Positions 1 to 11,890 are shown, counted from the first letter of the stretch. The stretch: DNA of 64,000 nt from Bostrychus sinensis (GCA_020698575.1 CM036243.1:18367403-18431402), one strand, 5' to 3'. Numbers and translations are program-made. The notes: generated by a model not told the origin, from the letters alone.

Positions 1-1225
1 AAGACAAGTATTTGATTTATACAAAAAATGTCTTAAATTAAAATAGTTACAATCTAATGTCATTTAAATTAATTATTTAATAAATCAAGCTAGAAATGTA
101 GTATGTTAAAAAAAAAAAAAAAAAAAAAAACGCCCCCTGCCGCCATATTGAGGAGTAGCAAATCCAAACACCTGTCAAACTCCGATGGAAAGTGGTATTG
201 AACAGCACGTTTATCCATTCTCAAGCTTTACTGTACCACTACAACATAATCCATCCACAATTATTCAAATCAGCTGTCCCCCTTTCTGTTCCTGTTGCAA
301 ATAAACCATCATTTATAATAGGCCATGGTATAAATGTGATTCATCAGCTGTTGACACCTTCATAATCAGCCATTTACACAGTTCACCCTGTATTCTGTGG
401 GCCATTACCAGTCTGTAATGTGTATATGTAGTCACTTACTAAAGGAACTTACTGGAGCTTGTACAAACTAATAGCTTCCATCTTAACAGCTGCATTAATC
501 CAGAGTGTTTTGATCGAGAGAATTAATGTTATTAATATAACACAATGTTTTTTAATGTACGCGATCTATAAATAGCCTGCTCAAATCACAAACAGTTTAT
601 TTGCAGATGACAATAATCAGCGTTTTATGAAACGTTTTCCCACATATCTGCCAGCATCACGTGATTAACAGAAAAATAGTGTGTACATGTCCAAACTGTT
701 CAGTGCACTCTGTACTAGTGTAGTGCAGCGATTGGTAAAAAAAAAAAAGTAACTGAGAGTTTAGGGACTGATTGAAGGTGATTTGGAGCTTTCAGAACTG
801 AGACCACTGACTGTCTATGTCCATTATATGCTTGTGGAAAACTGGTACTTGCTTCCCAAAATGGCATTAGCTGTTTATAGCTAGACTTCAATAAATTAAC
901 TAAAATGTAAGAAAACTAGTAAGAAAGCTTTCATACCTGTGGCTCATTGTGGCTGTTTAACTGTTTAGAAATAGCCACTTCACTACAGTGTGTTTTATGC
1001 TTGCAAAATCATGGCTTTCTCTGAACAAAGTTCAAGTGAACAGGAGTACACTGTAAAGAAAAACAAACTTTATAAGGGACATTTTGTTGTAACATTTCCC
1101 CAAGTTCTCATCTTTACAGGAATAGGCATTACAAAATAACAAAAGGAGGACAACTTATCTACAGCTCATCCCGTATTGGCCAACAGTGGGAATTCTGATG
1201 TGTTGTGAAAGCAATCACCTGAATG
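1..1225. other. Intergenic, upstream of the lipocalin-like gene
   Basis: AT-rich sequence without a supported exon. It contains an uninterrupted run of about 22 A at roughly 109-130, followed by a short GC-rich patch (about 131-150) that may be the edge of an old retroelement. Short open frames here lack splice signals or recognisable motifs. Nothing else stands out. Confidence 0.5.
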
Positions 1226-1233
1226 TATAAAAA
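1226..1233 (+). promoter_or_regulatory. TATA box of the lipocalin-like gene
   Basis: The sequence TATAAAAA lies 93 bases before the start codon at 1319. Transcription would then start near 1255, giving a short 5' UTR of about 60 bases with no upstream ATG. A clear TATA element fits a tissue-restricted, strongly expressed secreted protein gene. Confidence 0.7.
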
Positions 1234-1318
1234 TGAACTGAGTTTCTTATGGCATTTTCAGTTCTATACTGGATCCTCAACTTTAACCACTGAATAAGAC
1301 CAGAAAATACAGACTATC

Positions 1319-1936
1319 ATGATTGGTGTCTTTGCCATACTTCTCTGTCTGGTGTCTTTGAGCCAGTCTGCCTTTCCAGTCTGTGAAAAACTGGTTGGTC
1401 CAAAAGCTGGACTAGCTCCTACTGACTTAGATGGGAAGTGGTCTTTTGTAGCAGGAAGTCTCAAACATCCGACTTCAATGGAGGCACTGAAACTAAGAGA
1501 CAGCATTACTGCATTTTTCTCCAAAAGCAACAATACTTCCAACTTGTCCTACATCCAAGTCAACCGATTTGGTGGTCAGTGCCAGCATTTGCCCTACAAC
1601 ATTTCTTTAACAGGCAGCAGGTTTATGTTTGATGTGGGGAACCGCTTCAGGTTGAGTGGAGCCTTCCTCTACACGTCCTGTCCCGACTGCTTGGTGATGC
1701 AGTGGGTTGTGAATTCCAAGAGAAGGCTTTCAGTGGACTTGTATCTGCTCAGTAGAAGAAGAAATTTGAACCAGACCGAGATGGAAGAGTTCAAGGCACA
1801 ACTCCTCTGCCTGCAGCTGCCCCCACCTGTAGTAATGGATCCTCACAAGGAACTCTGTCCCGAACAACCAGAGGACCAAAGCTTAACATCAACTGTTTTT
1901 AATGCAAACACAACACAAGATACTGCATTGCACTGA
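1319..1936 (+). CDS. Secreted lipocalin-like protein (fish AGP/ApoM/saxitoxin-tetrodotoxin-binding protein type), single exon
   Basis: A 205-residue protein with a clear signal peptide (residues 1-18, hydrophobic stretch ending SLSQSA). The mature start carries the lipocalin-type motif DLDGKW near residue 38. Further on are the SCPDCLVM segment near 118-125, the LYLLSR strand, an E-F--Q---CL helix and a C-terminal ELCP, all typical of the teleost alpha-1-acid-glycoprotein/ApoM/toxin-binding lipocalin group. Several N-glycosylation sequons (NNTS, NLS, NIS, NQT, NTT) support secretion. The start has a TATA box upstream and a poly(A) signal follows. Known relatives are plasma carriers of small hydrophobic ligands; the ligand here cannot be read from the sequence. 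It is a carrier-type protein, not a toxin. The whole coding region is one exon, which is unusual for lipocalins and may mark a retrocopy or a lineage with intron loss. Family call from motif memory, not a search. Confidence 0.85.
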   Translation: MIGVFAILLCLVSLSQSAFPVCEKLVGPKAGLAPTDLDGKWSFVAGSLKHPTSMEALKLRDSITAFFSKSNNTSNLSYIQVNRFGGQCQHLPYNISLTGSRFMFDVGNRFRLSGAFLYTSCPDCLVMQWVVNSKRRLSVDLYLLSRRRNLNQTEMEEFKAQLLCLQLPPPVVMDPHKELCPEQPEDQSLTSTVFNANTTQDTALH

Positions 1937-2046
1937 GATATGTATCTTGTTGTGGATGTCCTTCTTATTTTGTACTGAGTGCTCCAAAATGTTGTGGAGT
2001 AGTGTCAGAAAACCACTCTCCATTCTAAAAATAGGTTGCCTTGTTT

Positions 2047-2052
2047 AATAAA
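2047..2052 (+). other. Poly(A) signal of the lipocalin-like gene
   Basis: AATAAA lies 110 bases after the stop codon of the lipocalin-like gene, in a T-rich and then GT-rich context. It gives a compact transcript of about 0.8 kb. Confidence 0.6.
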
Positions 2053-2562
2053 AGCTGCAAATAATGTCAACCAGGCATTGCACAATGATTTTGTTTTTGG
2101 TGAGAATGAGTACAAGCTAGTTCATTTGATTTATAGCACAGAATATTTTATTGACTTGAGACTGCATAATTGAGAATAAAATACATACTGTAATATATAT
2201 TGACAGTTGACATCATACTAATATATCTGATTAAGATATCATACTTTAACAACATAATGAGAAAGGCACATTCACTATGCTGATACAAATAGCATACAAG
2301 TGAACGTACGAAAGTCATTTAAAAACACACTGGTTTGGCCCTCATCACATCTATTGTGGAGCTGTGATTCCAGGCACAATCATTCTTGTGCTGTGAAAAG
2401 AAGCCTAAAATGTTCACCTCCATCTTCATTTATTTTATGCCCAACTATCGGACTAACAATCAGGCATAGAAATTCAGTCTGATTCTGACCCATGATAAGC
2501 TTTTTTCATTGTACAGAAAAAAAACAAAAAAAAAAACAGACTTGTCAAACCAGTCATATGTA

Positions 2563-2640
2563 GATTTTTATTTAACCAGGAAAGTATCACTGAGATTAAC
2601 AGTCTCTTATTTTTCATGAGTGTTGCCCCAATGCCCCCGC
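2563..2640. repeat. Fragment of a common fish interspersed repeat
   Basis: The segment has the TTTATTTAACCAGGAAAGT... GAGATTAA...TCTCTTATTT layout seen in many dispersed teleost repeats, probably a LINE 3' UTR piece. It is short and diverged. The family name is not certain. Confidence 0.35.
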
Positions 2641-2879
2641 ACAAAGCTACATAGAGCCTTTATTTGTAATGCAGTTTCCCCATTTAAAACAAGACTCGCC
2701 AGTCTCAACAGAATTGATGCATACATTGATCAAATTTCTCCTTCCTCTCATGCTGCATTAATTTGCTCCCATGCCCTAAGTATATTTACATTGGTTGCTC
2801 ACTAATTGGATTATACATTTTCATACCAACGACAATGAGCTTAGCCTGTAGAGCTGTGCTGTTGTACCGTATGCTAATG

Positions 2880-3061
2880 GGGGCGTGAACTGATCGTGTT
2901 TTGAGGGTGTTACAGTGCACGTGGGACAGTGCACTGACCCAGGACAAAGAAAACTCTCTAGTGTTGATTAAACAGTGGTAGCTTGAGACGGAAGAGGTAA
3001 GAGCTCTCAGAAAAACGCCTGCTGCTGGCTGAAGGGCATCTTTAAGTCATTTAGTGAGAAG
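2880..3061 (+). other. Candidate non-coding first exon of the AKAP2-family gene
   Basis: This stretch is richer in GC and CpG than its surroundings and ends at a good splice donor (GAGAAG then GTATGT, exon end 3061); a second usable donor (GAAGAG then GTAAGA) ends an exon at 2996. The coding exon at 5468 begins with a strong acceptor, so a 5' UTR exon must lie upstream. This is the best nearby candidate, but only by splice-site inspection. Confidence 0.3.
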
Positions 3062-5533
3062 GTATGTGTACACTTTGTTAATTCTGTGAACTCTTCTGTT
3101 CTTTCTTTTAAAAGACATTTTTGTAAAAAAAAAGTTACAAGTTTTACTCCATGTTAACTTTATGTGGTGTTTTTTTTTTAACATAAATCTTGTCTCATTA
3201 TACAGTATTTTAATTTGGCTATCTGATACAAATCACAGTGAGTGCTAATTCTGCTTTGGTAGAAATGTAGCTAGATGTATTTAAAAATATGTGCATATTT
3301 GTTGCTCTCACACCTCACAGTAACCTAGGACTCTTGCAACCCCCAAATTAAGGCAAGCTTTGTATAAGGACCTTTGGTGATGTATTACTAATGATGATTA
3401 TAATTATAATTCCATGTTCTTTTGATAAAATGAACCCCTATAATGAGCGCAGCATAAGTCTGTTATGTAATCCAGTGTTAATCTGCAATCTCTTGCAACC
3501 TCATCTGGGAAGACGGCTGGAAAATATTTACTCATATTCCACACACTTTCTCTGAGCTTTGTAGTACATTATACAGAGAAATAAATGAGCAGTGCTTTTG
3601 GTTAAAGAAGAAATTATTGAAAAACCTGGGTAGGGCACAGTTTAAATTCAGTGTAATGTGCTATAAAAGACACCATTGTTAGACTACTGCAGGATAATTG
3701 TCTCAGCGACTTAAGATTATTTGTTTTCAGCAGGATTTTCACTGAGTGTCTAGGATGCTTAAGCACAGATTTACAACACATAGCATACAAGAGCTTAAAC
3801 TATTAGGTATATTGTTTTTGTGACCAAAGTCCACAGACAATACAACAATACAAACTAATAAACCTATCCCTAAACAAGGGACAGTCCACCTGTTTGGATA
3901 TCTGAGTCTTCATAGAGCCATTAATGAGCTCATGTTTGGTCCTTCTGAGAGATTACTGGGTAGCATTGCCAACACTTCCTAGTTATGCCCCACAAGACAA
4001 AAGGCAGCATTTAGGCCTCTTCATAATGGACTCAGTGGCAAGCAAATAAGCTCTGTATAACAGGTATGCCACAAATACACTTTGCAAAAGTTTCCATTAT
4101 TTAAAGTTACAGAGTATTTCCATAAAAAAAACATTTTGCCATAGCACTGAGTTCACAGACTTCACAGCAGTATAGGTGCTGAGAGTTCCTTGTACAGCTA
4201 TTACTGGTAATAAACAGTTTTTGTCACAGCTCTTCTGACTCATCCCTCGCTGCCCTCATTCCCATTTAGTCTTATTCGGCCCCATTGTTTGGCTGCATGT
4301 CTATGTTTTGTCATTATTATTAATACAATGCCCCCTATTATTGTCACACAGACACTTTCTATTATATCTGTGCCTATCCATTTTAGAGACCAGTGTATCT
4401 CAGCTCTGTGCTTCTCCCTAATGATCCTTCACAGTACTGGAGCAGCCTGCTGTAGATCACAGTGAATCTGAGGTGAGCCTGGAGCCCAGGGAAGAGTGCT
4501 GTGTGGATGTACAAAGAGACTTACAAAGTCACTTGACATGAACATATTAAGTAATACGAACTTCACTCTACACCAGTAGGCAGGAGTGGACTATGATCCT
4601 TCTGATTAGGTGTGTAGCACTGGGGTAGCAGCAGTTGGTAAGCTGATTAATTAAAGTTCATTCAGCAAAAGATTTTACAGTGCATTATACGAAGGAGAAT
4701 GATGCCAAGTCAAGAAAGGTATTCTCCATGTTATGAGCAACTTTTTAAACAAAAAACTGTGAAGTTCATCTTCAAGTATTTCTGAGACTTTCAAAGTCAA
4801 TACAACTCCTTGGGAGTAAATGTTTTTACAAAATACAAAGCCTGCCCCTATGTGGTGCTACTGTGTTGATGGTGGCTGAGATAGCTGTCCAACACATTTG
4901 TCCTCAGTCATTTAAAGGTCATCAAATAGGATTAAAACAGCATTCATTTGTTCATTAATTTATTCTCTCACAGGGTGCTAGAGCACTATATACTTTGGAT
5001 CACTATTCAAATGCAGGACAAGCATTTCAGGACATATGCAGACAGCCTTTCACAGTCACCTTCATTTACTATGGGCAATTTCAATTCAGCAGCTTAGCTA
5101 ACCTGTTGGATGGAGTTAAAGTCCCCACAGAGTCAGTGTGCAGGTGATTGAACCCACAATCTTTGTGCCATCATGCATTCTCCAATATACAGTATACATA
5201 TGTTATGACAGTGAAACCTTGTGATTACACTCTGGCATGTGTCTGTATTTTCTACTAGGAATCTTTGCACATTGCTTTGATTTCAGAAGGTTTAAACAAT
5301 AACATTAACAAAATGTAAAAGTTATTTTAGATCATTAACATTAAATACCTTGACAACAGCTACAGCAAAGTATTATGTCATTTGTGAAGAATTATGATAA
5401 ATAAAAAAAACTTGTCCTCTCTGTTTGCCCTGCATTAATTACCTGCCTTTTTGTCTCTCTCATTCAGACTGGCTAAAGGCCAAACCCTCTCACACTCTAC
5501 CCTAAACCATTTACATCAGCACAACTTGTCCCC

Positions 5534-8500
5534 ATGGAGACAAAGCCCACGGCCTTTCACTCACTTGGTGAGTGGGTCAGCGAGTCCCAGATATCGGCTG
5601 AAGCAGTAATTCACAACCCCTCTGTGCAATACAAAAAGGCTCCCACAGCAGAGCCTGAAGAGGATATCAACATGGTATCTCCAAAAATTCAAATGGCTGA
5701 CATGTCCGAAAGGAAGGATTGGGAAATGCAGTGCTTACATCTGGAGATAGAAAATATGACAGTGGACTCATGTGAGCATGAGTTCCCACCTCCCCCTTCA
5801 CCATTTACTGATTTATCACCAGAGGAAGCCCATGAGCAAGACTTTTCCATGAAGGTGATTGCAGTTGAATGGATAAACAATGATATCCCTGATCCAATAA
5901 ATGATCCAGACAGTAGTGAAGAATGGCGCAATGATGTTTTTAATGTTGATGTGGACTCTCAAGAGGCAATGGAGCCAAAATCCTTTGTTGGACTTACTGA
6001 AATATCAACAAATTTAAGAGTTAGTAAGCCTAACTCTGACAATGACAGTGAACTAACTGTGCATTTTCCACCTTTTGCAGATGAAAGTAATGGAAAAGAC
6101 GCAGTTAACCTTAATAGCTTGAAGCATTTAGATAACAAATCTTTATCAAAGTCCAGTGACTCAACTTTACCTGTAGTAGATATAGTTGAGCAGCAGGGGG
6201 AGTTATTTGTACAAAGTGAACTGTCCCCCTTGGGAGTAAACCAGGAAGTCACACAACAGGTGCTCAGCCAGGTCTCTCCACCTTTGTCAGTCGTTTCCAT
6301 AGAGCCATCCAATCATGCTGCTCTAAGCGACGGTAGTGTTGTAGTCATAGGAGAGAGTAGGGTGGGGCATGGGATAGGAGAAGGAGAAAGCAGGCAGATA
6401 AGTTCAGAGGACAGGCATTTTAAACTGAGCTACAAAGAGGGACAGCAGCAGATCACAGGAGTTTTAAGGTCAGTCCAAGAGCAGAGAAGTGAGAAGTGTG
6501 GACGTGTTTCTTTTCAGCACGGGACAATGGAGAGTGACTCATGTGATGAGACTGACAGTGGAGTTTCAGCCGACTTCTCTCCATGTGCCACTTTGGAAAG
6601 CAGTGCCAGATCAGCGAGTGCACACACCGAAACCCCAATTGAGAGGGAGATCCGGAGGGCTATTGAGCGGGAACACAGTCTGAGAAGATCCAGGGGGCTT
6701 CCTAGTCCGCCCACTGCCCCGGAATATGTGGAGATCCCTTTAAGGAAAGCTGTCTTCTGCCAGTCGTTTCCTCCCACTAAGTCGGACAGATGCCAAGGCA
6801 AAGACAGACAATTTGCGGGCAAGAAGATGCAGCAGGACATCTACGAAGAAGCCCAGAGGGAGCAGGATCTGGTCAAGCTTGGCAAAGTCCCAGGTTTTTA
6901 TGACAAGGGCACTGTCCGACAACTCAAAGAAAGAAAACAGCTTTTTGAGGCCTTTCAAAAGCAAAATGATTCATCTTCTGCTGGATCTATTAAATGTAAA
7001 ACCACATCTTGTTCAAGTGACATTTCCATCTTGGAGAATGACTCATTGTGTGACAATTCTAAAGTAACAAGAACCGGATCTGACACTAAAAATGAACTGA
7101 CTTCAAAAACTCCAAAGATTTTGTCAGAAGCAAAGGGTTGCCACATTATCATCATAGAGAACAATTTAGACATCCCACCAAAACGACCCAACAACACAAA
7201 AGAAGCAATCACTGTTGTTGATTTAAGTATTGTGAGGTCAAGAAAAGTTGAGGAGAAAATGAATGAGGATCATGTGGATTTGGCACCCAAGGAGAACCCC
7301 TTTTTCAAGTTGCGTTCCTCTACATCTGTTGTCAAAGTGGAGCAAGACATCCAGGAAGCTCAGAAGAGGGAGAGAGAGCTCCTCAAGCAACGTCTCAGCG
7401 TTTATGGGACCGGAGTAGTGAGAGGAGGGGGTAAAACAGAAGTGCTAGAGGAACATAGTAGTACATTGGCTTTAGTGAATGGTTTGCCTGTTCAAGACTT
7501 GCATGATTCAAGCCAAATAGGGGTTACAACAACCACAGCAGGTTAGTGGTCCTAAAATGTGATTCTGTTTGCTTGACCAGTCACTATATTTTTGCATTTG
7601 TGGGTGAGATTTTTTATCTGGTGTGAGATGATGAAAATCTTCTGAAACAGCCCACTGAGTATTATATCATTTTTCTTCCGGCCAGTGAAAAACCCCAAAA
7701 CAGCTTTTACAAAATAGTGGTAGCTGTCTGCAGCAATAATTTTGCACCAGAGACTGTGAGTCAGCCCTCAAGAAAATATAACTTTGTAACTCTCACTGTA
7801 AACAGAGCATTCCGTCTGTCATGTTAGTGGAAAAAGATAGCAAGTCTTGAGTCATATCTCAGCACTTTATGGTGTCAGCAAGAAAGAAAAGTATTAGAGG
7901 GTGTGCATCAGGGAAGTCTAAATTTAACATACTAAAAACATGTTAGCCAGTCAAATAATCAGCACTAAACCTAAAATAGCATTTTTAAATAAAAATCCCA
8001 CTTTGGGAACCACATAAATGTATATTTATGATTATATTTGCCTAACGTGTAAGTATCAAAAATCCATATTTATGTAAAAGTAATGCCACATAAAAGATGA
8101 TGCACATAACTGCTCTTAACTGATGGGACCAGACCCAAGGTGGGCCGTTAACATATTCTTAGTGGGTTGCAGTGTGTGGCTAAAAAATTATTTAGCATTC
8201 ACATAACACAATTATCTCCTTTTAGGACTTTGAGATATTTATTAATATACTTGTTACTGCCTAGCAAAATGCTCTTTAGTAGTCTATGATAAAAGCAACC
8301 ACCAAACTAAAAAATACCATTTTATACAAAGCATTATAAGGCACACATCCACAAATTGGAATAACATAAAAAGTTAAATAATTTCATTCAAGTTCAAATT
8401 CAGTGAAGTGAAATATCTGAAGCATTTACAGTATGTATTCAATTTGAATTGACCTGCTGAACTAAATGTACTTTTCCTCAATATTCTAATTTCTTGATGT

Positions 8501-11500
8501 AATGCTAGTAAGTTACTACTTATTTGTAGTTAATGCCTCAGTTCAAAGTGAGGATAAAATTGGCTTGGCTTTTGTGACTAAATTAACCAAAAATATATTC
8601 AAATATACCTAATGCCATATAATCTGCCATTCAATCTATTCTACAAAGTAACTTGACATAATTATCTGAGTTTAGATTTTTTAGCCACTACCTTGCTGCT
8701 ATGCCTATATTGTACGCTGTTGTAAGGGAAATTTTGTCTTTGTGCTTTTTGCATTGTTATATGAATCATAGCTCAGAATCATTGCTCTATCCACTTTGAA
8801 CCAAACTGACCAGGGCGTGCCAGTCTTGACTGTGACTCAGATCATAATGGACTTTGAAGTGTGCACCTTTTATAAACCTTAAAGACTTTCTATTTCTCTA
8901 TGTCCAAGCAAACTCACGACCTACTGCATACTTGTCTGTTTACCTTACCAACTTTTTCATCTATTCTTTTCTTATCTGAGCTCATGCCTGTTAACAAAAG
9001 CAGCCTCATTTGGTTTTCTTTGGACATGCTCACTTAAATTCTTGTCTGACTCTTGTAGCTCGCTGTTCATCTGGAAAGCAGGTCATGTGGCCCCCTGTTC
9101 CGGCTGAGAAGAATAACCAGCTGGAGGTGAGTCAGTGTTGTCTCTCTATGACCATTGTGATAACATAATATCTTGCTTTTGATATGCTAAACTGAAGGTG
9201 GAAATTAGAGTACTTTAAATAGTGATACACAGGTCAGTGTTTAAAAATGCACCTCTACTTAGCTGGAGCACTTGGATTGGTATAGGAAAATGTAGGCAAA
9301 TTACCTTCCTCTGTCTCCCTCGAATGCAGCTAAAGACAGATAGTACATGTTCACCTAGATGGTTTGGAATGAGTGGAGAAAAGTGCCAGGTGTGATGTAA
9401 AAATGAAAGGAAATGTGTGTAAGACAGCAAAGTTGTATGGTTTAGAGATAGTGCCACTGAAGAAAAGACAGGAGGCAGAGCTGGAGGTAGGAGAGCTGAC
9501 AATGTTGAGGTTCATTTTGGGAGTACAATGAATAGGATAAGGAATTAATCCATCTTGGGAACAGCATATGTTAGATGTTTTGGAAATAAAGTTAGAGTGG
9601 CTGAGATAGTTTGGACATATACAGATGAGGGATATTGAATATTGGTAAAAGGATGCTGAGGTTAAATCTGCCAGGTAAGAGGCCTTTAGAGGAAGACCAA
9701 AGAGGAGATTTCTGGATGTAGTAAAATAAAAGATGAAGTGTGAGAGAAGATCAATCAATCAATACTTTATTAGATCCCCGAGGGGCAATTTTTGTGCAGC
9801 CAATAGTAAGAGCCATCAGCCATCAGAGTATTTACAACAGGCCTCTACGGTTTGTTTAAAAGGCCAGTGATAGTTGGGATAAAAGAGTTCCTGAGTCTGT
9901 TTGTCCTACACCTGGGTACAGTATACTGTATCTCCTGCCTGATGGATAGCTGATGGTTGGAGGGGCAGGGGTACCAGGGCTAAATGGAGGCAAATCATTC
10001 ACTGCGGCGACCCCTAAAGGGGACAGCCGAAAGGGAAAAAAAGAACTACAGTATATGGAATTGGCAGCATGCAGCTGAAAGTAAGTTTGTATTCAGCAAA
10101 GAAGGCTCATGGGAGAGTGTCAGCATCTCTCCGCTGCATATATGGACCACAAACATCTGATAACATACCAAACACAGAGTAAGAGGCTTATCTTTATACT
10201 GTAGATAAGTAGAAGATGGGGGGAAGAGTTGGACTGGGTTTTTTGCATGTGTGGGCAGATTTGTAAGTGTGAGTGAATGTGTTTGCAGGGTGTATCATTG
10301 AAAGAGAGACTGACAGTTCTAGAGATTTCTGCTTTGTGAGTTTTGTATGTCTTTGAAATCAAATACAGTGGTGGTGTATTTCTCTTTTCAGTTCACATTT
10401 TGAGAGTGAGTCACTTATATGTGATCTATAAGCTGCCCTATAACTGACTAGATAACTACAAACATTCATAATCCATAATCTCCCTATTAACAATAAAAAT
10501 ACAAAGACATCACTAATGTCCTAGATTCCCTTAAAGTCAGAGTTAGACCAGTGCCATCTTGGAATTATCTCCACCTCACTAAACATCATGAGAACAACAA
10601 GCCAGTGGGATGTGTCTAAACTCATTGCCCTTCTTTGCAGATTATATTTATATTATATATGCTATTAGGCATAGTTTTGTCAAATACTTTACAAGAAAAC
10701 TGCATACCCTTCATTTAATATTTAAATTACCTCAGACATATTCTATAACCCTGCGACAAGCTGGCCCCTGTCCAGGGTGTACCCCGCCTTCGGCCCAAAG
10801 TTACTGGGATAGGCTCCAGTCACCTGCGACCCCTAACGGGAAAAGCGGTAGAAAATGAATGAATGAATATTCTATAACCAGTTTCTTGTCCAGAACTTTC
10901 AAATTACACAAAATACAACATACTAAAATAATAAGACAATCCAGCCACAAAGAATTACAAACTTGTGCTGGTCTTTGTGCTGCTCCCAAGCCTGGAAAAA
11001 TAGAGAGGGTTGCATCAGGAAGGACATCTGGTGGAAAACCTATGCCAAATCAAAATGTGAATCATTGCATGCCAGGAGGCAGATGATTTGCTTTGGTGAC
11101 CATGGAAGGGAAAGAAGAAGGTACTAAAATACTAATACAATGTCCTGAGTGTTTTGTCCAATTTACTGCCAATAGTATTAAAAATGAATATAAATTACAG
11201 TGGCTTGCAAAAGTATTCATACCCCTTAGCATTTTTCCTTTATTGTTGCCTTACAACCTGGAATTGAAAAGGATCACTGGGAGGTTGAATAAGGAGGATG
11301 GATACTTCTGCAAGCCACTGTAAATACTGGCTTTTCAGTGGTTACTGTCTCATCAATTAACTTTATCAGCATCAGTAGAAAAGGATGGTGCTTCACCTTA
11401 ATGTTCTTTTGGGATCACATACATTGATTCAGTTTGACCATAAATGTTTTTTTCCTCTCTGTGTCTACTTCTATCTCAGCTTGTTAGTTATCTGCGTTCC

Positions 11501-11859
11501 ACAGCCTTGCCTCCTGATTACAGCTGACGAATAATGTAGGAGAAAATTCGCTTCAGTTGTTGACTCAGTCACACTGAGCATGGCCTTGGCTCACAGTAGC
11601 ATTAACCTCCCTCTGACTTACAGGCTCTGCTAATGATGCTCATCCAAAGAGCTGTCCTCCCGAGGAAACATATTTCCCTTTTCATCTCCTCACACATTTG
11701 ATGTTCTCACTCTTTTATGCACTTTTTTCTTTTCCTCTCATAATAATAATGCCTTATAATATGTCCGCCCAGGTTCCCCACTGTCCACGGACGTCCAGAC
11801 AGAAGACCCCTCTAGTGCAACGCTGGGAGTCAGGTCTGATCAACGGACACAATGACTGA
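5534..11859 (+). CDS. AKAP2/MISP-family protein (AKAP2 C-terminal-type domain), three coding exons
   Basis: Coding exons 5534-7541, 9059-9126 and 11773-11859 join in frame (phases 1 and 0) to 720 residues. The first exon starts at 5468 after a strong acceptor, so the ATG at 5534 follows a short UTR. The N-terminal half is acidic and low-complexity. The C-terminal half has the family hallmarks: an EREIRRAIEREHSLRRSRGL helix near residue 370, a block near 431-465 (QQDIYEEAQREQ, GFYDKGTV) and a second charged helix near 601-625 (EQDIQEAQKREREL). The end, VQRWESGLINGHND, also looks family-typical. AKAP2 anchors protein kinase A and MISP links actin to the spindle cortex; which paralogue this is cannot be decided here. 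A canonical protein phosphatase 1 docking motif, RVSF, sits at residues 324-327. The poly(A) signal is at 11891. Exons 2 and 3 are too short to appear as long frames but have clean splice sites. Confidence 0.75.
7542..9058 (+). other. Intron 1 of the AKAP2-family coding region
   Basis: Bounded by the donor GTTAGT after phase 1 and the acceptor CTTGTAG. The sequence is AT-rich and appears unique; no exon, known repeat or RNA gene was recognised. Confidence 0.6.
9400..9746 (+). pseudogene. RTE-type LINE remnant: C-terminal part of reverse transcriptase ORF
   Basis: Plus-strand translation, with several stops, shows the RTE C-terminal segment: a KTAKLYG-like piece, then VPLKKRQEAELEVGEL, TMLRFILGV, and RGRPKRRFLDVVK near 9690-9730. 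These are the usual end-of-ORF motifs of BovB/RTE-like elements in fish. The copy is inactive: only the last part of the ORF is left and it is broken by stop codons. Its 3' tail resumes at about 9962 after an inserted LINE piece. Confidence 0.65.
9747..9961 (-). mobile_element. Rex1/CR1-like LINE 3' fragment inserted in the RTE remnant
   Basis: Begins with TCAATCAATCAATACTTTAT, TAGATCCCCGAGGGG, which is the reverse complement of the usual fish Rex1/CR1-like 3' end. It runs on to a diverged copy of the last ORF part. Only about 215 bases remain. A probable relative on the same strand lies at 59955-60900. Confidence 0.5.
9962..10050 (+). mobile_element. 3' tail of the interrupted RTE element
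   Basis: The stretch CACTGCGGCGACCCCTAAAG and GACAGCCGAAAGGGAAAAAA is the usual 3' end of RTE-like fish LINEs. In its frame it continues the ORF remnant that ends at 9746. The two parts therefore look like one element cut by the intervening LINE piece. Confidence 0.6.
10745..10868 (+). repeat. LINE/SINE 3' tail fragment with (GAAT)n end
   Basis: Contains the well-known fish repeat end CCCTGCGACAAGCTGG, GTCCAGGGTGTACCCCGCC, GGGATAGGCTCCAG and AAAAGCGGTAGAAAATGAAT, closing with short GAAT tandem copies. This is the 3' tail shared by many teleost non-LTR elements. The element is otherwise missing (5' truncated). Confidence 0.6.
10985..11085 (+). repeat. RTE-related 3' region repeat
   Basis: Segment CCCAAGCCTGG, GAGAGGGTTGCATCAGGAAG, GACATCTGGTGG and AACCTATGCCAAATCA matches the dispersed fish repeat that often lies at the end of RTE-like elements. 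Opposite-strand copies of the same family appear at 17388-17480 and 44140-44185. Confidence 0.5.
11198..11320. mobile_element. Short Tc1-type MITE (123 bp) with terminal inverted repeats
   Basis: Starts CAGTGGCTTGCAAAAGTATT and ends AGTATC/CTTCTGCAAGCCACTG reading to the right edge; the ends are inverted copies with about three differences over 24 bases. Both sides are flanked by TA (11196-11197 and 11321-11322), the target duplication of Tc1/mariner transposons. It has no coding capacity, so movement would depend on another element's transposase. A longer diverged relative lies at 63468-63690. Confidence 0.75.
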
Positions 11860-11890
11860 AAACAACAAACTGGAAAAGATGAAAAACAGA

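Larger units (their letters stand above)
2053..5467. other. Intergenic / 5' region of the AKAP2-family gene
   Basis: No protein-coding exon was recognised. An old interspersed repeat lies near 2563-2640. A possible non-coding first exon of the downstream gene lies near 2880-3061. The rest is AT-rich unique-looking sequence with A and T runs (for example 2519-2536 and 3169-3179). Confidence 0.4.
9127..11772 (+). other. Intron 2 of the AKAP2-family coding region
   Basis: Bounded by the donor GTGAGT and acceptor CCGCCCAG. It is dense in transposon debris: the RTE and Rex1-like pieces at 9400-10050, a LINE/SINE tail at 10745-10868, an RTE-tail-like repeat at 10985-11085 and a small Tc1-type MITE at 11198-11320. 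No exon was recognised. Confidence 0.6.
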
